Source: Aplectana chamaeleonis
Lineage: Eukaryota > Nematoda > Chromadorea > Rhabditida > Cosmocercidae
NCBI GenBank assembly: GCA_029168955.1
Contig: JAPDOI010000271.1
Location: forward strand, 586,001 to 650,000
Reading direction: 5' to 3'
DNA: 64,000 bases
A program made the translations under genes and the position numbers. Shown here piece by piece: positions 33,601 through 41,461 of the stretch (its first letter is position 1; each line of letters opens with the position of its first letter). The notes under the pieces are model-generated. The model did not search any database, was not told where the DNA came from, and was given only the letters and a program-made list of their open reading frames with translations.

Positions 33601-36459
33601 AATCATAGAGCTCAAGCCAAATTCGTTTGCAACAATTTCACTACATTTAATGATTATGTTATCTGCATATAGTATCATCACAGCCAAATCAATTCGACAA
33701 TTTCACTACATTTGAAAAATCAAGTTGAGAGCCAAATCCAATAAAACAATTTCACAACATTTAGGAGCAATGCCAAATCCTTGACCTTTTCTGCGGAGCC
33801 CAACTTTCAGAAATCCCTTCTTCGGTTTGAATATCAAATAAAAAAACATCTAAAAATACGGGTGGATGATTTACCGGTAGACTCTCCTCTCACTCCCAGT
33901 CCGGCAGTGGGAGCAGGCAAAGAGCTGGTCCTCAATCAGAATAACAATTGTTGTAAGTATGTCGTTTTTCTTTCAAAGTTCAGTTATCAAAACTTGTCGA
34001 TCCTCGATTTTGGATGGTGATATTATTGAATAGGTTTTCTGAATTGAGTTTTTTCATCTGTCATACTGAAGATCTTCGAATAATAACTTCAAGAGTTCAT
34101 TGTACTTTTTTTTGTAAACGTAAAAAGCGCGCATTGTTGCGCGTGTCCAATGGTTTAACGGTTATAAGGCGATATAATCCAATGAGAGCAGCGGTCTAAG
34201 CTCAGACAAACGGCAGGATAATACTAGGTGTGCAATCGCTTGAGTCGAGTGGCCGTATCCATGAAACTATAGGCAACAACGATTTTAGTGTGCTAGAGGA
34301 GAGTAGGTACCGTAATATTTGCCGTAAAATTAAATACTCAGCCGCTGTGGTTTGCAGACCATACAACTTTGGCGGGAACTGATAATTTCTCTTCTTTATA
34401 TTGCTCCATGTGTTTTTTGATGATTATGGCTGGACGGACCGCTGCACTCCAATAAAATGGGGTACTACAGTGTTCGAAACTTAATTTGGGAATTGGTGCT
34501 ATCGCTATAGGGGGCACATGGCTGTTGTTGCTTTTGGCCGCGCCCATTTTTCCGCGTCGCAACGGCTGCACTGATTTTGGAAGGGGAGGAAAACATGGGT
34601 TGGTGTTGTAAATCCGTTTCCGAAAAAAAAACGGAAAATGGGCGTGGCCAAGTGCGATAACCAGCTGCCCCCTCCCCCCGCTGCGATAACACCCGACCTG
34701 TTTGTGAACCTCTTCAAAAAGCCCATAAGGGATGATGAGGTTTCAGAATTATGAGTCCATTCAGTTGTTTTGCCCGCAACCAACACTCCCGATGCATTTA
34801 TTTTCACTGTAACGATTACGGTACCTATTCTCCGCTAGCACACTGAAAACGTTCTTTTGAACTATAAACGTTCTCGTAAACTATGGGAACCTCCCGGGAT
34901 GGTTTTGAGAAGCAGCCGATGTATGCGGCGTGCAAACTTTGGACCTTCCCGGAAGGCTCCCATAGTTTCATGAATATGGCCACAGGTAAATTTCATGGTG
35001 AACAGCGTTCGAACCTGGTGAACAGCAGTAGAGCCCTGGGTGGCCAGCTGTGCAATCTCAGGTCAATAGTTGGTGTATACCGCTAAGACTATACCTCAAT
35101 ATCGCTACAGCAACACGTATATGACACGACAATAGTGCGCCAGTGACGCGAGTATAACACGTCAATACCACTGCAGTAGCGCGATAGTAGCACGTCAACA
35201 AAATGGTAATAGCAGGACAAAACCGCGCCGGCACCGCGAAAATGGCAGGACAAAACAGCACCCACACCGCGACGAAACCCCGTCGATACCGCGGGAAGGG
35301 CGCGTATATTTCGCGGCAGTGACACGCCAGTACCGCGACTATCACGATTTGGGGCTCGGAGCCCAGTTGTCCGAGCGCTCGGAGCGGTTTTCTTGTGGGC
35401 TAGGAGCTCCCCAGTGCCAGAGTAGACGATGATTAGGCCACGTGGCGCACGAAAAGTACGTCGTCCATCCGCTTTGCAGTCGAATCGAAAGTCTATCGTG
35501 GTCGAATAGGACCCCCCAGACTCTGAGAAGTTTACACCCCAAGAAACGCTTTTGTGCGCTTGCTGGAAAGAGTAATCGCAGATTCGTTCATTTTAAGTTG
35601 CTAAAACTGTAAAACTGTTAATGCAGACCTCTACAGCAAACCATTGGAGCAATTAATCAATCTTTCATTGAAAAGCGGCCGGCGATTGTCGACCGGAAAA
35701 ACGTCATTCTCCAACACGACAAAGCAGGACCGCATTGTGACGGGTGGGAGGTGCTGCCTCACGCACCATACGCGCACGATATTGCACCTTGAAATTTCCA
35801 CTTACTCCGAGTGCTGCAGCACTTTTTAAATGGCCAAGATTCAAAATTTGGATGATATCCAATTTGCCCCCTCTAGATGATTTGCCGAAAACCAATTAAT
35901 TTTCATGATACAGGGATCGGAAATTTTCTCACTAGATGGCAAAAGGTTATTTACAATAATGGGGAATACATCCCTGATTAAAAATAAACTTTAAAAATGT
36001 GTGTTTGTATTTGGAGTCATGAAACGACATTACTTTTCGTTCCCCTAGTTGTTACATACGCCACGTGTCGACTGTCATATTCGTGTGTAAGTGAGTTTTC
36101 CTGCAGGGAGCTATTCACTGTGTGCTGGCGGTTTCCATAGTGCTCTACATACCCCTTACTGTGCTCTTTTATATTGCTATAGACAAAAGTCCAGATGCAG
36201 ATTATACATTTCCTTTGATATATGGCATGGTGAGTGACGAGTTCGTGAATTTATTGTATCTCGGAAGGACAAGAATGTCTTTGTTTTACAGGTTGTCATG
36301 ACGATCTTCCGCTGGTATCCTGTCGCAATAGGTTTGCTAACGCTGTGGAGTATACGAGGTTTCTTGAAACGAAAGCCAAATAGTCTTTCGGTAGAAGACC
36401 CTACTGTGAAGAAAAGATCAAATCGGCTTCTTGTGAATCGTGTAGTGGTTTCTGGTTAA
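15388..36459 (+). CDS. Serpentine seven-transmembrane chemoreceptor, 306 aa, six exons
   Basis: Exons 15388-15600, 21769-21926, 21990-22083, 22145-22309, 36107-36229 and 36292-36459 join in frame (border phases 0, 2, 0, 0, 0) at GT/AG junctions and end in TAA. The 306-residue product has seven hydrophobic segments at about residues 14-37, 48-68, 97-123, 131-152, 161-185, 211-236 and 252-276, then a basic tail with KRKP and VKKRSNR. NVHRVLIFLKPHW after TM3 sits where nematode receptors carry a DRY-like motif. Such receptors sit in sensory-neuron cilia membranes and signal through G proteins; that role is from the superfamily, and I cannot assign the subclass. Introns 1 and 4 (6.2 and 13.8 kb) are packed with mobile DNA, the others are 61-63 bases. 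All frames are intact, so it is probably functional. Confidence 0.8.
16340..16580 (+). pseudogene. 3' end of a non-LTR retrotransposon
   Basis: A frame reading QRWLDVLHNDIKIAVHHSDK then KWRKRQRRRTL matches the C-terminal GRP(R/K)QRWLD-LH-D-K pattern of nematode LINE ORF2 proteins. It is followed by a GAAGAAGAAG-type 3' tail. Frameshifted and truncated; lies in intron 1 of the receptor. Confidence 0.55.
17086..17410. repeat. Fold-back element
   Basis: GGGTTCGTATTCGCCATCAA at 17085 and its approximate reverse complement ending GGCGAATACGACCCC at about 17405 form arms of about 45 bp, sharing CAACCCGCCG and TCGAAGGG. Confidence 0.6.
17510..18430. repeat. 42-bp minisatellite array 1
   Basis: About 20 units of 42 bp made of two related 21-mers: GTGCGGGACCCAAATGGGTG type and GCGCAGAACGCCGTAGAAAG type. 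They grade at about 18020 into GTGCAGGACATCAGTGGGAG type. The second half matches the array at 29960-31690. Because 42 is a multiple of 3 and the units lack stops, long frames are open on both strands; this is not evidence of a protein. In receptor intron 1. Confidence 0.85.
18505..19610. mobile_element. Large fold-back element, interrupted by a TTAA MITE
   Basis: Left arm (18505-18790) and right arm (18850-19077 plus 19543-19610) are inverted copies, for example CTGAAAGTTTAGGTTCCTGG at one end and its complement at the other. The centre is a short loop near 18800-18850. The same family, with TTTCTGAAAGTT ends and TTTGGCAT, recurs at 33009-33813. Confidence 0.75.
19078..19538. mobile_element. 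TTAA-type fold-back MITE, family 1, copy 2 (complete)
   Basis: Starts AGGCAGCATACACGCTCGTA and ends with its complement TACGAGCGTGTATGCTGCCT; TTAA at 19074-19077 and 19539-19542. The empty site can be read from the other arm of the enclosing fold-back, where TAACTGAG-type sequence is uninterrupted; this confirms TTAA duplication. The arms meet around GGCAATCTACCAACAG. Confidence 0.8.
20470..20760. repeat. Low-complexity CGAA/AAAATCG-rich tract
   Basis: Near-tandem AACGAAAATCGAAAAAA-type units. Similar A/T-rich repeats with different units occur at 25500-25690 and 47080-47200. Confidence 0.5.
20770..21010. repeat. Dispersed repeat related to 8150-8310
   Basis: Includes a local duplication of ATAATCTATTATTTTGTAA and the shared GGACCACTTTGAA segment. 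Confidence 0.45.
21101..21391 (-). other. Hypothetical exon-like open segment in intron 1
   Basis: A minus-strand frame contains NITPNGTARIQNIIADATVN and SEIDAREFKKSLPMIDFEIF, ending at a possible AAG/GTGTAT donor. It is compositionally protein-like, but I recognise no family and could not find neighbouring exons. May be a fragment of a nested or captured gene. Confidence 0.2.
21769..21926 (+). CDS. Receptor exon 2 (TM3)
   Basis: Acceptor ACGTTTCAG, donor GAA/GTAAGT, ends in phase 2. Encodes RGTLTKGPQMFYPFLN through TM3 to HRVLIFL. Confidence 0.75.
21990..22083 (+). CDS. Receptor exon 3 (TM4)
   Basis: Acceptor TTCATTCCAG, completes the split Lys codon, encodes PHWINKFYIVFSPFMIAYSM and onward; donor CTG/GTAAAC, phase 0. 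Confidence 0.75.
22145..22309 (+). CDS. Receptor exon 4 (TM5)
   Basis: Acceptor AACTCTACAG chosen because it restores phase 0 and keeps the frame LYVPIIIIVTIVCYSLMKKH open; a reading without an intron here stops. Donor CAG/GTGAGC opens the 13.8-kb intron. Confidence 0.7.
22466..22790 (+). pseudogene. Mariner transposase, N-terminal/central fragment
   Basis: Reads ARRAGVSVPHNVSEQIKANR then, after a frameshift near 22660-22690, FDRLITEDKNWVLYDN and QWLSPNENP. This is the mariner signature in which (T)xDxxW(V)LYDN carries the first Asp of the DD34D triad. Continuity is lost right after NENP, where insertions begin. Confidence 0.75.
22889..23807. mobile_element. Element F1, 919 bp with internal 75-bp repeats
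   Basis: Termini CTCAGAAAGTCGGGGGGTCC and AACCCCCCGACTCTCTGAG are inverted. Inside are four tandem units of about 75 bp containing GCAGCACGTGGCCTGTTCGA and TACGTGGCGCAGAGAG. A TATA/three-hairpin module is on the minus strand. F2 is a direct copy 35 bases downstream. No transposase recognised. Confidence 0.65.
23412..23527 (-). ncRNA. Putative small-RNA module copy 3 (in F1)
   Basis: Minus strand: TATATAA from 23527; sixty bases later AAG/GTGAC-TACAA-GTCAC (23467-23453); AATTTTTGA; terminal hairpin GGGG-TCT-CCCC. An upstream hairpin pairs GGCC with GGCC. Same layout as the copy at 13854 with different stem sequences. Confidence 0.4.
24230..24330 (-). ncRNA. Putative small-RNA module copy 4 (in F2)
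   Basis: Minus strand: TATAA from 24330, GTGAC-TACGA-GTCAC (24279-24265), ATTTTTT, then hairpin GGGG-TCTG-CCCC. First hairpin AGCTCC/GGGGCT. The TATA-to-GTGAC distance is 51 rather than 60, so this copy carries a deletion. Confidence 0.35.
24842..25012. repeat. (GT)n-rich microsatellite
   Basis: Irregular TGTGTGTATG repeats within E1; the cysteine/valine-rich frames it produces are artefacts. Confidence 0.9.
25047..25491. mobile_element. PIF/Harbinger-type MITE, copy 2 (inside E1)
   Basis: GACCCCCGTCAGAC at the left, ATGACGGGGCC at the right, followed by TAA. Nearly identical to 28228-28673 because the host element E was copied with it. Confidence 0.6.
26635..26840. repeat. Fold-back with CGCCCATTTTTCCG arms (in E1)
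   Basis: GTGCTATCGCTATAGGGG at the left and CTCGCTGCGATAACACC at the right are roughly inverted around a core with ATTTTTCCGCGTCG and GGAAAATGGGCGTGG. A related, more symmetrical element is at 58405-58606, and the E2 copy is at 34495-34700. Confidence 0.5.
28013..28180. repeat. (GT)n-rich microsatellite (E2 copy)
   Basis: Counterpart of 24842-25012, differing in unit number. Confidence 0.9.
28228..28673. mobile_element. PIF/Harbinger-type MITE, copy 3 (inside E2)
   Basis: GGCCCCCGTCAGACTTCGTC at the left and ATGACGGGGGCC at the right, followed by TAA. Confidence 0.6.
28743..28983 (+). mobile_element. 241-bp hammerhead-bearing retroelement, Penelope-derived
   Basis: Flanked by a 13-bp direct duplication AAAAATTCGATTA (28730-28742, 28984-28996); the empty site is present in E1 near 25545, so insertion came after the E duplication. 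The interior starts with CGACTCTCCATGAACCTCGG, has TAGTAG repeats, and ends with the hammerhead and CTACCAACCTCGTGG. It has no coding capacity and resembles a Penelope-type terminal segment on its own. Confidence 0.7.
28885..28939 (+). ncRNA. Hammerhead ribozyme core (minimal type I)
   Basis: CUGAAGA (28897-28903), stem II CGGCG/CGCCG with an AUCC loop, GAAA (28917-28920). The short stem III pairs AC with GU around GUGC, the base before cleavage is A, and stem I pairs GGCU with AGCC. Stem II differs from the other copies but stays paired. Confidence 0.7.
29510..29578. repeat. (CCGCCT)n simple repeat
   Basis: Hexamer-like CCGCCTCCGCCT run; the polyproline and polyarginine frames it gives are artefacts. 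Confidence 0.9.
29735..29955 (-). other. Unrecognised protein-like fragment at the edge of the minisatellite
   Basis: The minus-strand frame includes NRHFSTSRDAFLSMVRFERI and VKYINPHSVLFRAGRSKYTT, complex sequence unlike the adjoining repeat. It fuses directly to minisatellite-derived codons upstream. May be a captured exon or a decayed ORF; family unknown. Confidence 0.25.
29960..31690. repeat. 42-bp minisatellite array 2
   Basis: About 41 units of 42 bp, each two 21-mers of the form GTGTGCAGGACCTCAGTAGG and GTGTGCAGGACATCATGGAA, with higher-order variants (GTGGGCAGG, GGTGTGCAGGACGTCGTAG). Frames are open for up to 459 codons on the plus and 341 on the minus strand. Related to array 1 at 17510-18430. 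Confidence 0.9.
31692..33008. other. Non-coding part of the E2 insertion
   Basis: Contains a segment at about 31828-31960 (TTCACCACCGGTGGTG and CGGTGTGTGAATGA) shared with 52826-52945. No gene recognised. Confidence 0.35.
33009..33813. mobile_element. Fold-back element, same family as 18505-19610
   Basis: TTTCTGAAAGTTGGGCTCCG at the left is exactly mirrored by CGGAGCCCAACTTTCAGAAA at the right. The arms run about 245 bases with TTTGGCATTGCTCC and GATTTGGCTGTGATGATACT in both; the loop is near 33240-33570. Confidence 0.75.
35530..35990 (+). pseudogene. Mariner transposase, central to C-terminal fragment
   Basis: Frames read PQETLLCACWKE, HFKLLK, TVNADLYSKPLEQL, VDRKNVILQHDKAGPH (second Asp), WEVLPHAPYAHDIAP (third Asp position) and WQKVIYNNGEY, with frameshifts and stops. 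It is the continuation of the fragment at 22466-22790. Not functional. Confidence 0.75.
36107..36229 (+). CDS. Receptor exon 5 (TM6)
   Basis: Acceptor TTTTCCTGCAG, 41 codons with GAIHCVLAVSIVLYIPLTVL, donor ATG/GTGAGT, phase 0. Confidence 0.75.
36292..36459 (+). CDS. Receptor exon 6 (TM7 and tail, stop TAA)
   Basis: Acceptor TTTGTTTTACAG, starts VVMTIFRWYPVAIGLLTLW, ends in a basic tail and TAA at 36457-36459. Confidence 0.75.
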   Translation, partial: VVMTIFRWYPVAIGLLTLWSIRGFLKRKPNSLSVEDPTVKKRSNRLLVNRVVVSG

Positions 36460-36708
36460 ATTTACATAGAATGTGTTCACACATAGGTGGCGAACTTCGC
36501 GAGAACGATGGACAAACTTCAAGGGATACAGCTGGAAAGCTCTTGCGAATGTGGGAAGCCTACCCTTGTTTTCCTGAATGCAGCACTTCCCCATAGCTTC
36601 GCAACCAAACACCTCTTGTTCAATGAATAACCAAAAATCAGTTGGCCAAAACTCACTGCTTTCGAGAGTTTCCTTTGATTAGAGTGCTCAACTATGGGCT
36701 GGAGCTAA

Positions 36709-37184
36709 AGCCTAGTTTTGACTGCAGGTGGTCGCTGCGGCCATACGAGGGTTAACTGTTCCTTTTTCATCGCGCGTAATGGAATGCCGCTCCAATTGTG
36801 ATGGCTTCGTGGCAAACGTCCTACATCGCTGGGTCGCGGCGACGAAATCCTATGTTTTACTGCACCGCTGCTTGAAGAGCGATTTTCAATGGTCGCTGAA
36901 CATCGCTCTATCGCGGTCAAAATGGCAGCGATGGAGCGATTGCCAGCGAATGACACGTTTCGTCGAGTGAACGTTGACCCTTTCACATGACAAGATCAGT
37001 GTTTTCAAGTCGAAACGCGTTATTGATGCATACCAGCCTTTCATTTCGCTGATTGATTGAATTTCTTCTATCATTCGTGGGCCTACGCACTATGAACAGA
37101 ATCGCTGCCGCTGCTACATCACTGCAGCAGCGGGTGCAAAATCGTTGCGATGAAAAACAGCAGCGATACAGTCAAAACTAGGCT
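36709..37184. mobile_element. MITE with TAA target duplication
   Basis: Ends AGCCTAGTTTTGACTG and CAGTCAAAACTAGGCT, flanked by TAA (36706-36708, 37185-37187). Interior has GCAGCGG-type repeats. PIF/Harbinger-like by duplication size. Confidence 0.7.
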
Positions 37185-37217
37185 TAAAACATTTGACACC
37201 TGGTCACAGAACAGCTA

Positions 37218-37380
<163 letters not shown>

Positions 37381-37844
37381 ATTCCAGACAGAGACACCCT
37401 ACAAAGTCCTTGAAGGGCAGCTCTGACACCACGAATTTCGAAGTGCGAGACCACCTCGGAACTGGGCAAAGTACATCTCCGTATAGCTGCTTTGTTTTTG
37501 CGTTATTCATATTCGGAGGCAGGCCAGGGGAATTGGCGTGAAGAGAATCTCCCTTGTTCTCCTCCAAGCAACTGCTCTGCCAATCCGAGACTTGATGCTT
37601 CGGGGAAAGCGGCCGTTATCACGCTCTGTTATCATTAGGCATCAAATTCACCCTTAGCGCCGTCATCAAAGCTTATCCGCGCGAAGGGTGAATTTTCTGA
37701 GCGGTCGGATATCAGTCAGCGCAAAGAGTGAAATTACCTCCGTTGCTGGCATCTCAGAAATTTCTAAACAAGTGAAAACATCTCAGCGAAAACATGATAC
37801 AACGATTGATCACGTCTCGATGTGTTTACTATGAGCACAGCCGG

Positions 37845-37973
37845 TATTAAAGCCGCCTCATCTCACTAGACTCCTCATTCGGAATTCAGATGCCGACCCT
37901 GAGAGGTGACTTCGGGTCACTCTCCGGAGGCCAGAATAATTTTGGCTGCTGGGAGGATACAGTGGGTATCCTC
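37845..37973 (+). ncRNA. Putative small-RNA module copy 5
   Basis: TATTAA at 37845; 61 bases on, GAG/GTGAC-TTCGG-GTCAC (37906-37920); AATTTTGG near 37938; terminal hairpin GAGGATAC-AGTGG-GTATCCTC (37953-37973). The first hairpin pairs TCGG with CCGA. Stem sequences differ from copies 1-4 yet remain paired. Confidence 0.4.
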
Positions 37974-39548
37974 ACGGCGGGGGGGGCGAGTTACGCCGCG
38001 GTCCGCAGAGGGTGGCTCCTCACCGCAGACCTCGCTGAAGATTACGCCCTTGTTGCGGACAAGGCGGGGCTTCTTGCGTTGTGGAGCTTCAAATTCGTGA
38101 AATTTTCGAGGTAAACTAACCCATTTTTCGAGGTAATTTCACCTCATTTTCGCGGTAAATTGGAACCTCTCTCGCTGCCAGTTCGCACCAATTTCGCCGG
38201 ATATTCACCTCATTCTCACATATCCTAGCGGCAAATTCACCTATACAGTGAATTTAACGCGGAAAATTAAGACTTCATGCCGACTTGTACATAAGCATCA
38301 AGTCTCTTTTGCTGAGGCATCAAGTCTCGAATTGGCAGTATTTCAAACGCCCTCTGATCTAACGGCTTCGAAGGGAGAACGGGGAGACATCTCCTTCGGA
38401 GTGCTACGACACTTCGCAGCAGAAATACGTGCTGCATGATTCAGTGAAAGAGCATATACTGCGAAATTTCATCGCAAGCGCATGTGCTGCAAATGCGACG
38501 TTTGAAATTCCGCACCTTTCACAAAGGCCGGATAATTGAACAAAAAGGGTGGGGTTCATGGCACCGTTCCCAGCGAGAAGGCCGGTCTTTCGCCGCCCGA
38601 AGCAAAGACGTCATTTCCGTCACGGTCCCTTCTGTGACGAGAATCCAGCGGAAAAGGTGGGTTTATTCTTATAACGGGACAACATCTGGCATGAATGATG
38701 CGTGATTTCCCGTCGAAGCGCATCAGTTATAAAAGTGCTTGTGATTTTATTTAGACCAAAACAGTTATGCTGACCAACTTTACAAATGTTGCTGGCTTGT
38801 CAGAGTATCACAGAACTGTGAACAAAGAAGGAAAACGTTTATTGCTCATACGATATGTAAATGAGATAAATTTTCATTAATCGTCTTGATAGACTACTTT
38901 TTGCAGACATAGGGGTATAGAAACTCGCAAGCCATGTTGCCCCATTCCAATCTGTTGTGCCTGTTTCCCCTCAGATCCCAAGGGTTTAGCTGGAAACAAG
39001 TGCTCATGCTCTTCTTATTTAAACTATTTTCAATGTGACGGAACGTAAACCTACCACTACGCATGGCTTGAAGCCCCAGGTTATTTTGAAATGATAGTCG
39101 AACGGCGATCCATCCGACCACGTCCAGGGTGCGGAAGAGTTCGCTCGCCTAAGTCCGATCCACACTACACGCATATTCTCAGCGGCTGCTGCAAAAATAC
39201 ATTTTCACCTCTTACTTTCACACAAAATGTGCTCCAACAAGTGTTAAGTTGATATAAAATTAACGGCGTCAAGAAATTCAAGTGTAGTGTTACACAATTA
39301 GCATACAACGGACTGGATTGGTCTCCGAGCAAGCACGAATAACAGAACAATTCATGACAGCTAGGAATACCAGCCAGTTAGGGACGATACTTTCCAGGTG
39401 CTGAGGTTCTGAGAAAGGCGAAAACAAGGAGCGAAGAACCCACATCGTTTTCGTCAAATGAACTTGTGGCTGCCGTGCCCCTCTGTGATTGATAGGTGAG
39501 GATGTCATCGGCGCAGAACTTGTTTGTATAAAAGGAGAGGAGAACATA
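37974..39548. other. Non-coding stretch, nothing recognised
   Basis: Local repeats of the TTTTCGAGGTAA type at 38100-38160 only. Confidence 0.3.
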
Positions 39549-39693
39549 ACATCGACAAGGATCCTAATGAGACTCTGCGTTCTCCACTGGATGTTCGCGA
39601 AAACTCGCTGAACCTACGTTATAGCATATGGCACCGAGTTTGCGCCAACATTCGATAGTGAACGCGAGGTCTCATTAAGATCCATGCCGACGT
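39549..39693. mobile_element. Short MITE, relative of 2222-2366
   Basis: Starts ACATCGACAAGGATCC after TA and ends GATCCATGCCGACGT. Inner AATGAGACTCTGCGTTC and GAACGCGAGGTCTCATT are inverted. Confidence 0.6.
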
Positions 39694-39754
39694 CCAGCTT
39701 TAATGCCATGTACCTACCAAAAACAAAATCGGCAACGGAGCAAGACATGAATCT

Positions 39755-39850
39755 TCTGTTTCCGAGTTAAATTTATTTCCGTTCATCGCGTGCGTCTGCG
39801 CGCGTACGCTGCGTCTCCTTCTTCCCACAATTTCTCGATGTCTCTAAACT
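39755..39850. repeat. Dispersed repeat shared with 8540-8640
   Basis: See the matching core TTATTTCCGTTCATCGCGTG. Confidence 0.5.
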
Positions 39851-39930
39851 CGATCCGTACAAGCGAGCGAGGGAACATAGTAAATTTGACTCAGAACCAG
39901 AGGGTTCTTAGAAGCTGATCAGAGTTCCGC

Positions 39931-40026
39931 CTCTGGAAAGCGCGGCAGCACGCAATGGGGGGGAAATCGATCGCGGGACTCTGCATGATCGTTACTCCTC
40001 CATTGCATGCTGCCGCGCCTTTCAGC
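39931..40026. repeat. Hairpin element
   Basis: GAAAGCGCGGCAGCACGCAA and TTGCATGCTGCCGCGCCTTTC are near-perfect inverted arms around a roughly 45-base loop. Confidence 0.65.
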
Positions 40027-40266
40027 GGCTAGTGTCCAATCGGCCTCTTAGAGGGATAGTGAGCTCACCATCTGGCTGTCATTGGCGGTAAGCGTACCAT
40101 GATGAGGAGCAGATGCAGAGATGCTGGCCAGACGCGCACCACCAAACGCAGTTGGAAGCGCGTACGCACTATAGACTGAGTCGTAGCTGGTGACCATAGA
40201 TTCGGGTAGTATATTACTATCACCTTACAATATCAATCAATTTCCATCATAGCAAGACCAACGCGG

Positions 40267-40390
40267 TATATGAGCCGCCTCATTCCACTGAGTTTTCAAT
40301 CGTTACATCTGGACCAGCCCTACAAGGTGGCTTTTAGGCTTCCTCTAGAGGGTCACCCCAAATTCTGAAGAATTCCTTTAGCAGAAGTCA
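40267..40390 (+). ncRNA. Degenerate small-RNA module copy 6
   Basis: TATATGAG at 40267 and AAG/GTGGC exactly 60 bases later at 40327. The upstream part aligns with copy 5 (GAGCCGCCTCATTCCACT versus AAGCCGCCTCATCTCACT). The Sm-like site and third hairpin are not convincing. Confidence 0.25.
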
Positions 40391-40449
40391 AAGATTCTAT
40401 CCATGGCCGGCATCGAGAGGTGGAGTGATCTGTACTTCTCCAAGGTTCT

Positions 40450-40836
40450 GAGGCGGCATGCATGAACGCTGCGAAGAAGGCCAGGGACCCGCTCCGCGTC
40501 CTATGCGTGCACCGTCGAGCGACGGGACGGCCCCTAAGAGAAGGGCGTATATTAGTTCATCGCAGACGTGAAAGCACTTTCCGCTGCACACTCTACGCGC
40601 GCGCTTTCTGTCATCCCAGTCGGATTTGCTCCAATTTATCGAAAGACATGGGATGACGAGGAAGTGCCAGAAAGAGACTTCAATGACGAAAAAATGCCGC
40701 CTGGCGTGGAATTCGCTGTAGAAGGTGCATTTACCTCACCATGCACTTCGGAGCCGTCCCGTGGCTCGACGTTGCGCGCATAGGGCGCGGAGCGGTTCCC
40801 TGATCTTCGTCGCAGTGTTCATGCATGCCGGCCCTG
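40450..40836. repeat. Fold-back element, about 385 bp
   Basis: Left arm with GGCATGCATGAACGCTGCGA and GCTCCGCGTCCTATGCG; right arm with CGCATAGGGCGCGGAGCG and TTCATGCATGCC. Arms about 85 bp. Confidence 0.65.
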
Positions 40837-40943
40837 CAGCGGGGGGTCGTCCTTAGCCGCCAACCGTGAGGAGGTGCCAATATTGCCGCAGACCGTGCCT
40901 CAGAACCGGCTATGCCTTGTATTCCTGCTGCCGTACGTGTTAA

Positions 40944-41457
40944 AGGCCGTGCTCACGATAACCTTAGGTGTTGAGATTATTCGCTATGTTGATTAAGTGG
41001 TCCCCGGGTAGAACTATAATGACGTAGAAATCGAGAAAAGCGCACCAGAAGCGGACCGGAATTTGGCCCCGGGAACAACAGTACACAAAATCCTTAAATG
41101 TCACCCCGCCTCTTAAGTCTTACAGGAACTGTTTGTTGTGACGATGAAATCTTTTGTGAACCCGTCCGTTGCGATTCTCTACTCTCTACTGCTCCGTTCT
41201 TTCCTTAGGGCTTTGACTAATCCTGCTTTGTATAAAATATTCTTCTTTTCTCGATCCACCCAGTAATCTACCGGTGACAACCACCAATAACACGATCATT
41301 AAATCAAAGAACTAGTTTATGTTATAGAATATGGGCACTGAAATACGACGTTTTGATGGGTTTTTCGCCGTTTCTTAGTAATTTTGGTAACACTTGTGGG
41401 CCGACGCAGTGCTTTCTGTAGAAAACTCGGGGACGAAAATTATCGTGAACACTGCCT
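40944..41457. mobile_element. TTAA-type MITE, family 3
   Basis: Starts AGGCCGTGCTCACGATAA after TTAA (40940-40943) and ends TTATCGTGAACACTGCCT before TTAA (41458-41461). That right-hand TTAA is shared with the next element. Confidence 0.65.
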
Positions 41458-41461
41458 TTAA

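Larger units (their letters stand above)
29303..33814. mobile_element. 4.5-kb composite insertion within E2
   Basis: Defined by comparison with E1, which is continuous here. AAAT occurs at both junctions (29299-29302, 33811-33814). It opens with GTGAGCGCGAAGCGCTCACC, also found at 16600, contains the polyproline tract and the second 42-bp array, and closes with the fold-back ending at 33813. Confidence 0.6.
27617..35422. mobile_element. Element E2, 7.8 kb, an E copy with two further insertions
   Basis: Same ends as E1, with TA on both sides as a 2-bp duplication. Its outer parts (27617-29302 and 33815-35422) align with E1. Relative to E1 it has gained 28743-28983 (hammerhead element) and 29303-33814 (minisatellite and fold-back). 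It lies 55 bases from E1 in the same host element and orientation. Confidence 0.7.
23843..35527. mobile_element. Element F2, carrying insertions E1 and E2
   Basis: Starts CTCAGAGAGTCGGGGGGTCC and ends GACCCCCCAGACTCTGAG. Removing E1 (24446-27561) and E2 (27617-35422) leaves about 763 bases that align with F1, with three instead of four 75-bp units. The F1 sequence serves as the empty-site control. Confidence 0.7.
22435..36045 (+). mobile_element. Mariner-family transposon split by nested insertions
   Basis: The left end GGGGGACTGAAGAGTAAT (22435) and right end ATTACTTTTCGTTCCCC (36045) are inverted and flanked by TA (22433-22434, 36046-36047). Transposase fragments lie at both ends in the right order and strand: N-terminal and first catalytic-Asp region at 22466-22790, and central to C-terminal part at 35530-35990. 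Everything between is later insertions (F1, F2, E1, E2 and their contents). It lies wholly within intron 4 of the receptor. Confidence 0.75.
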
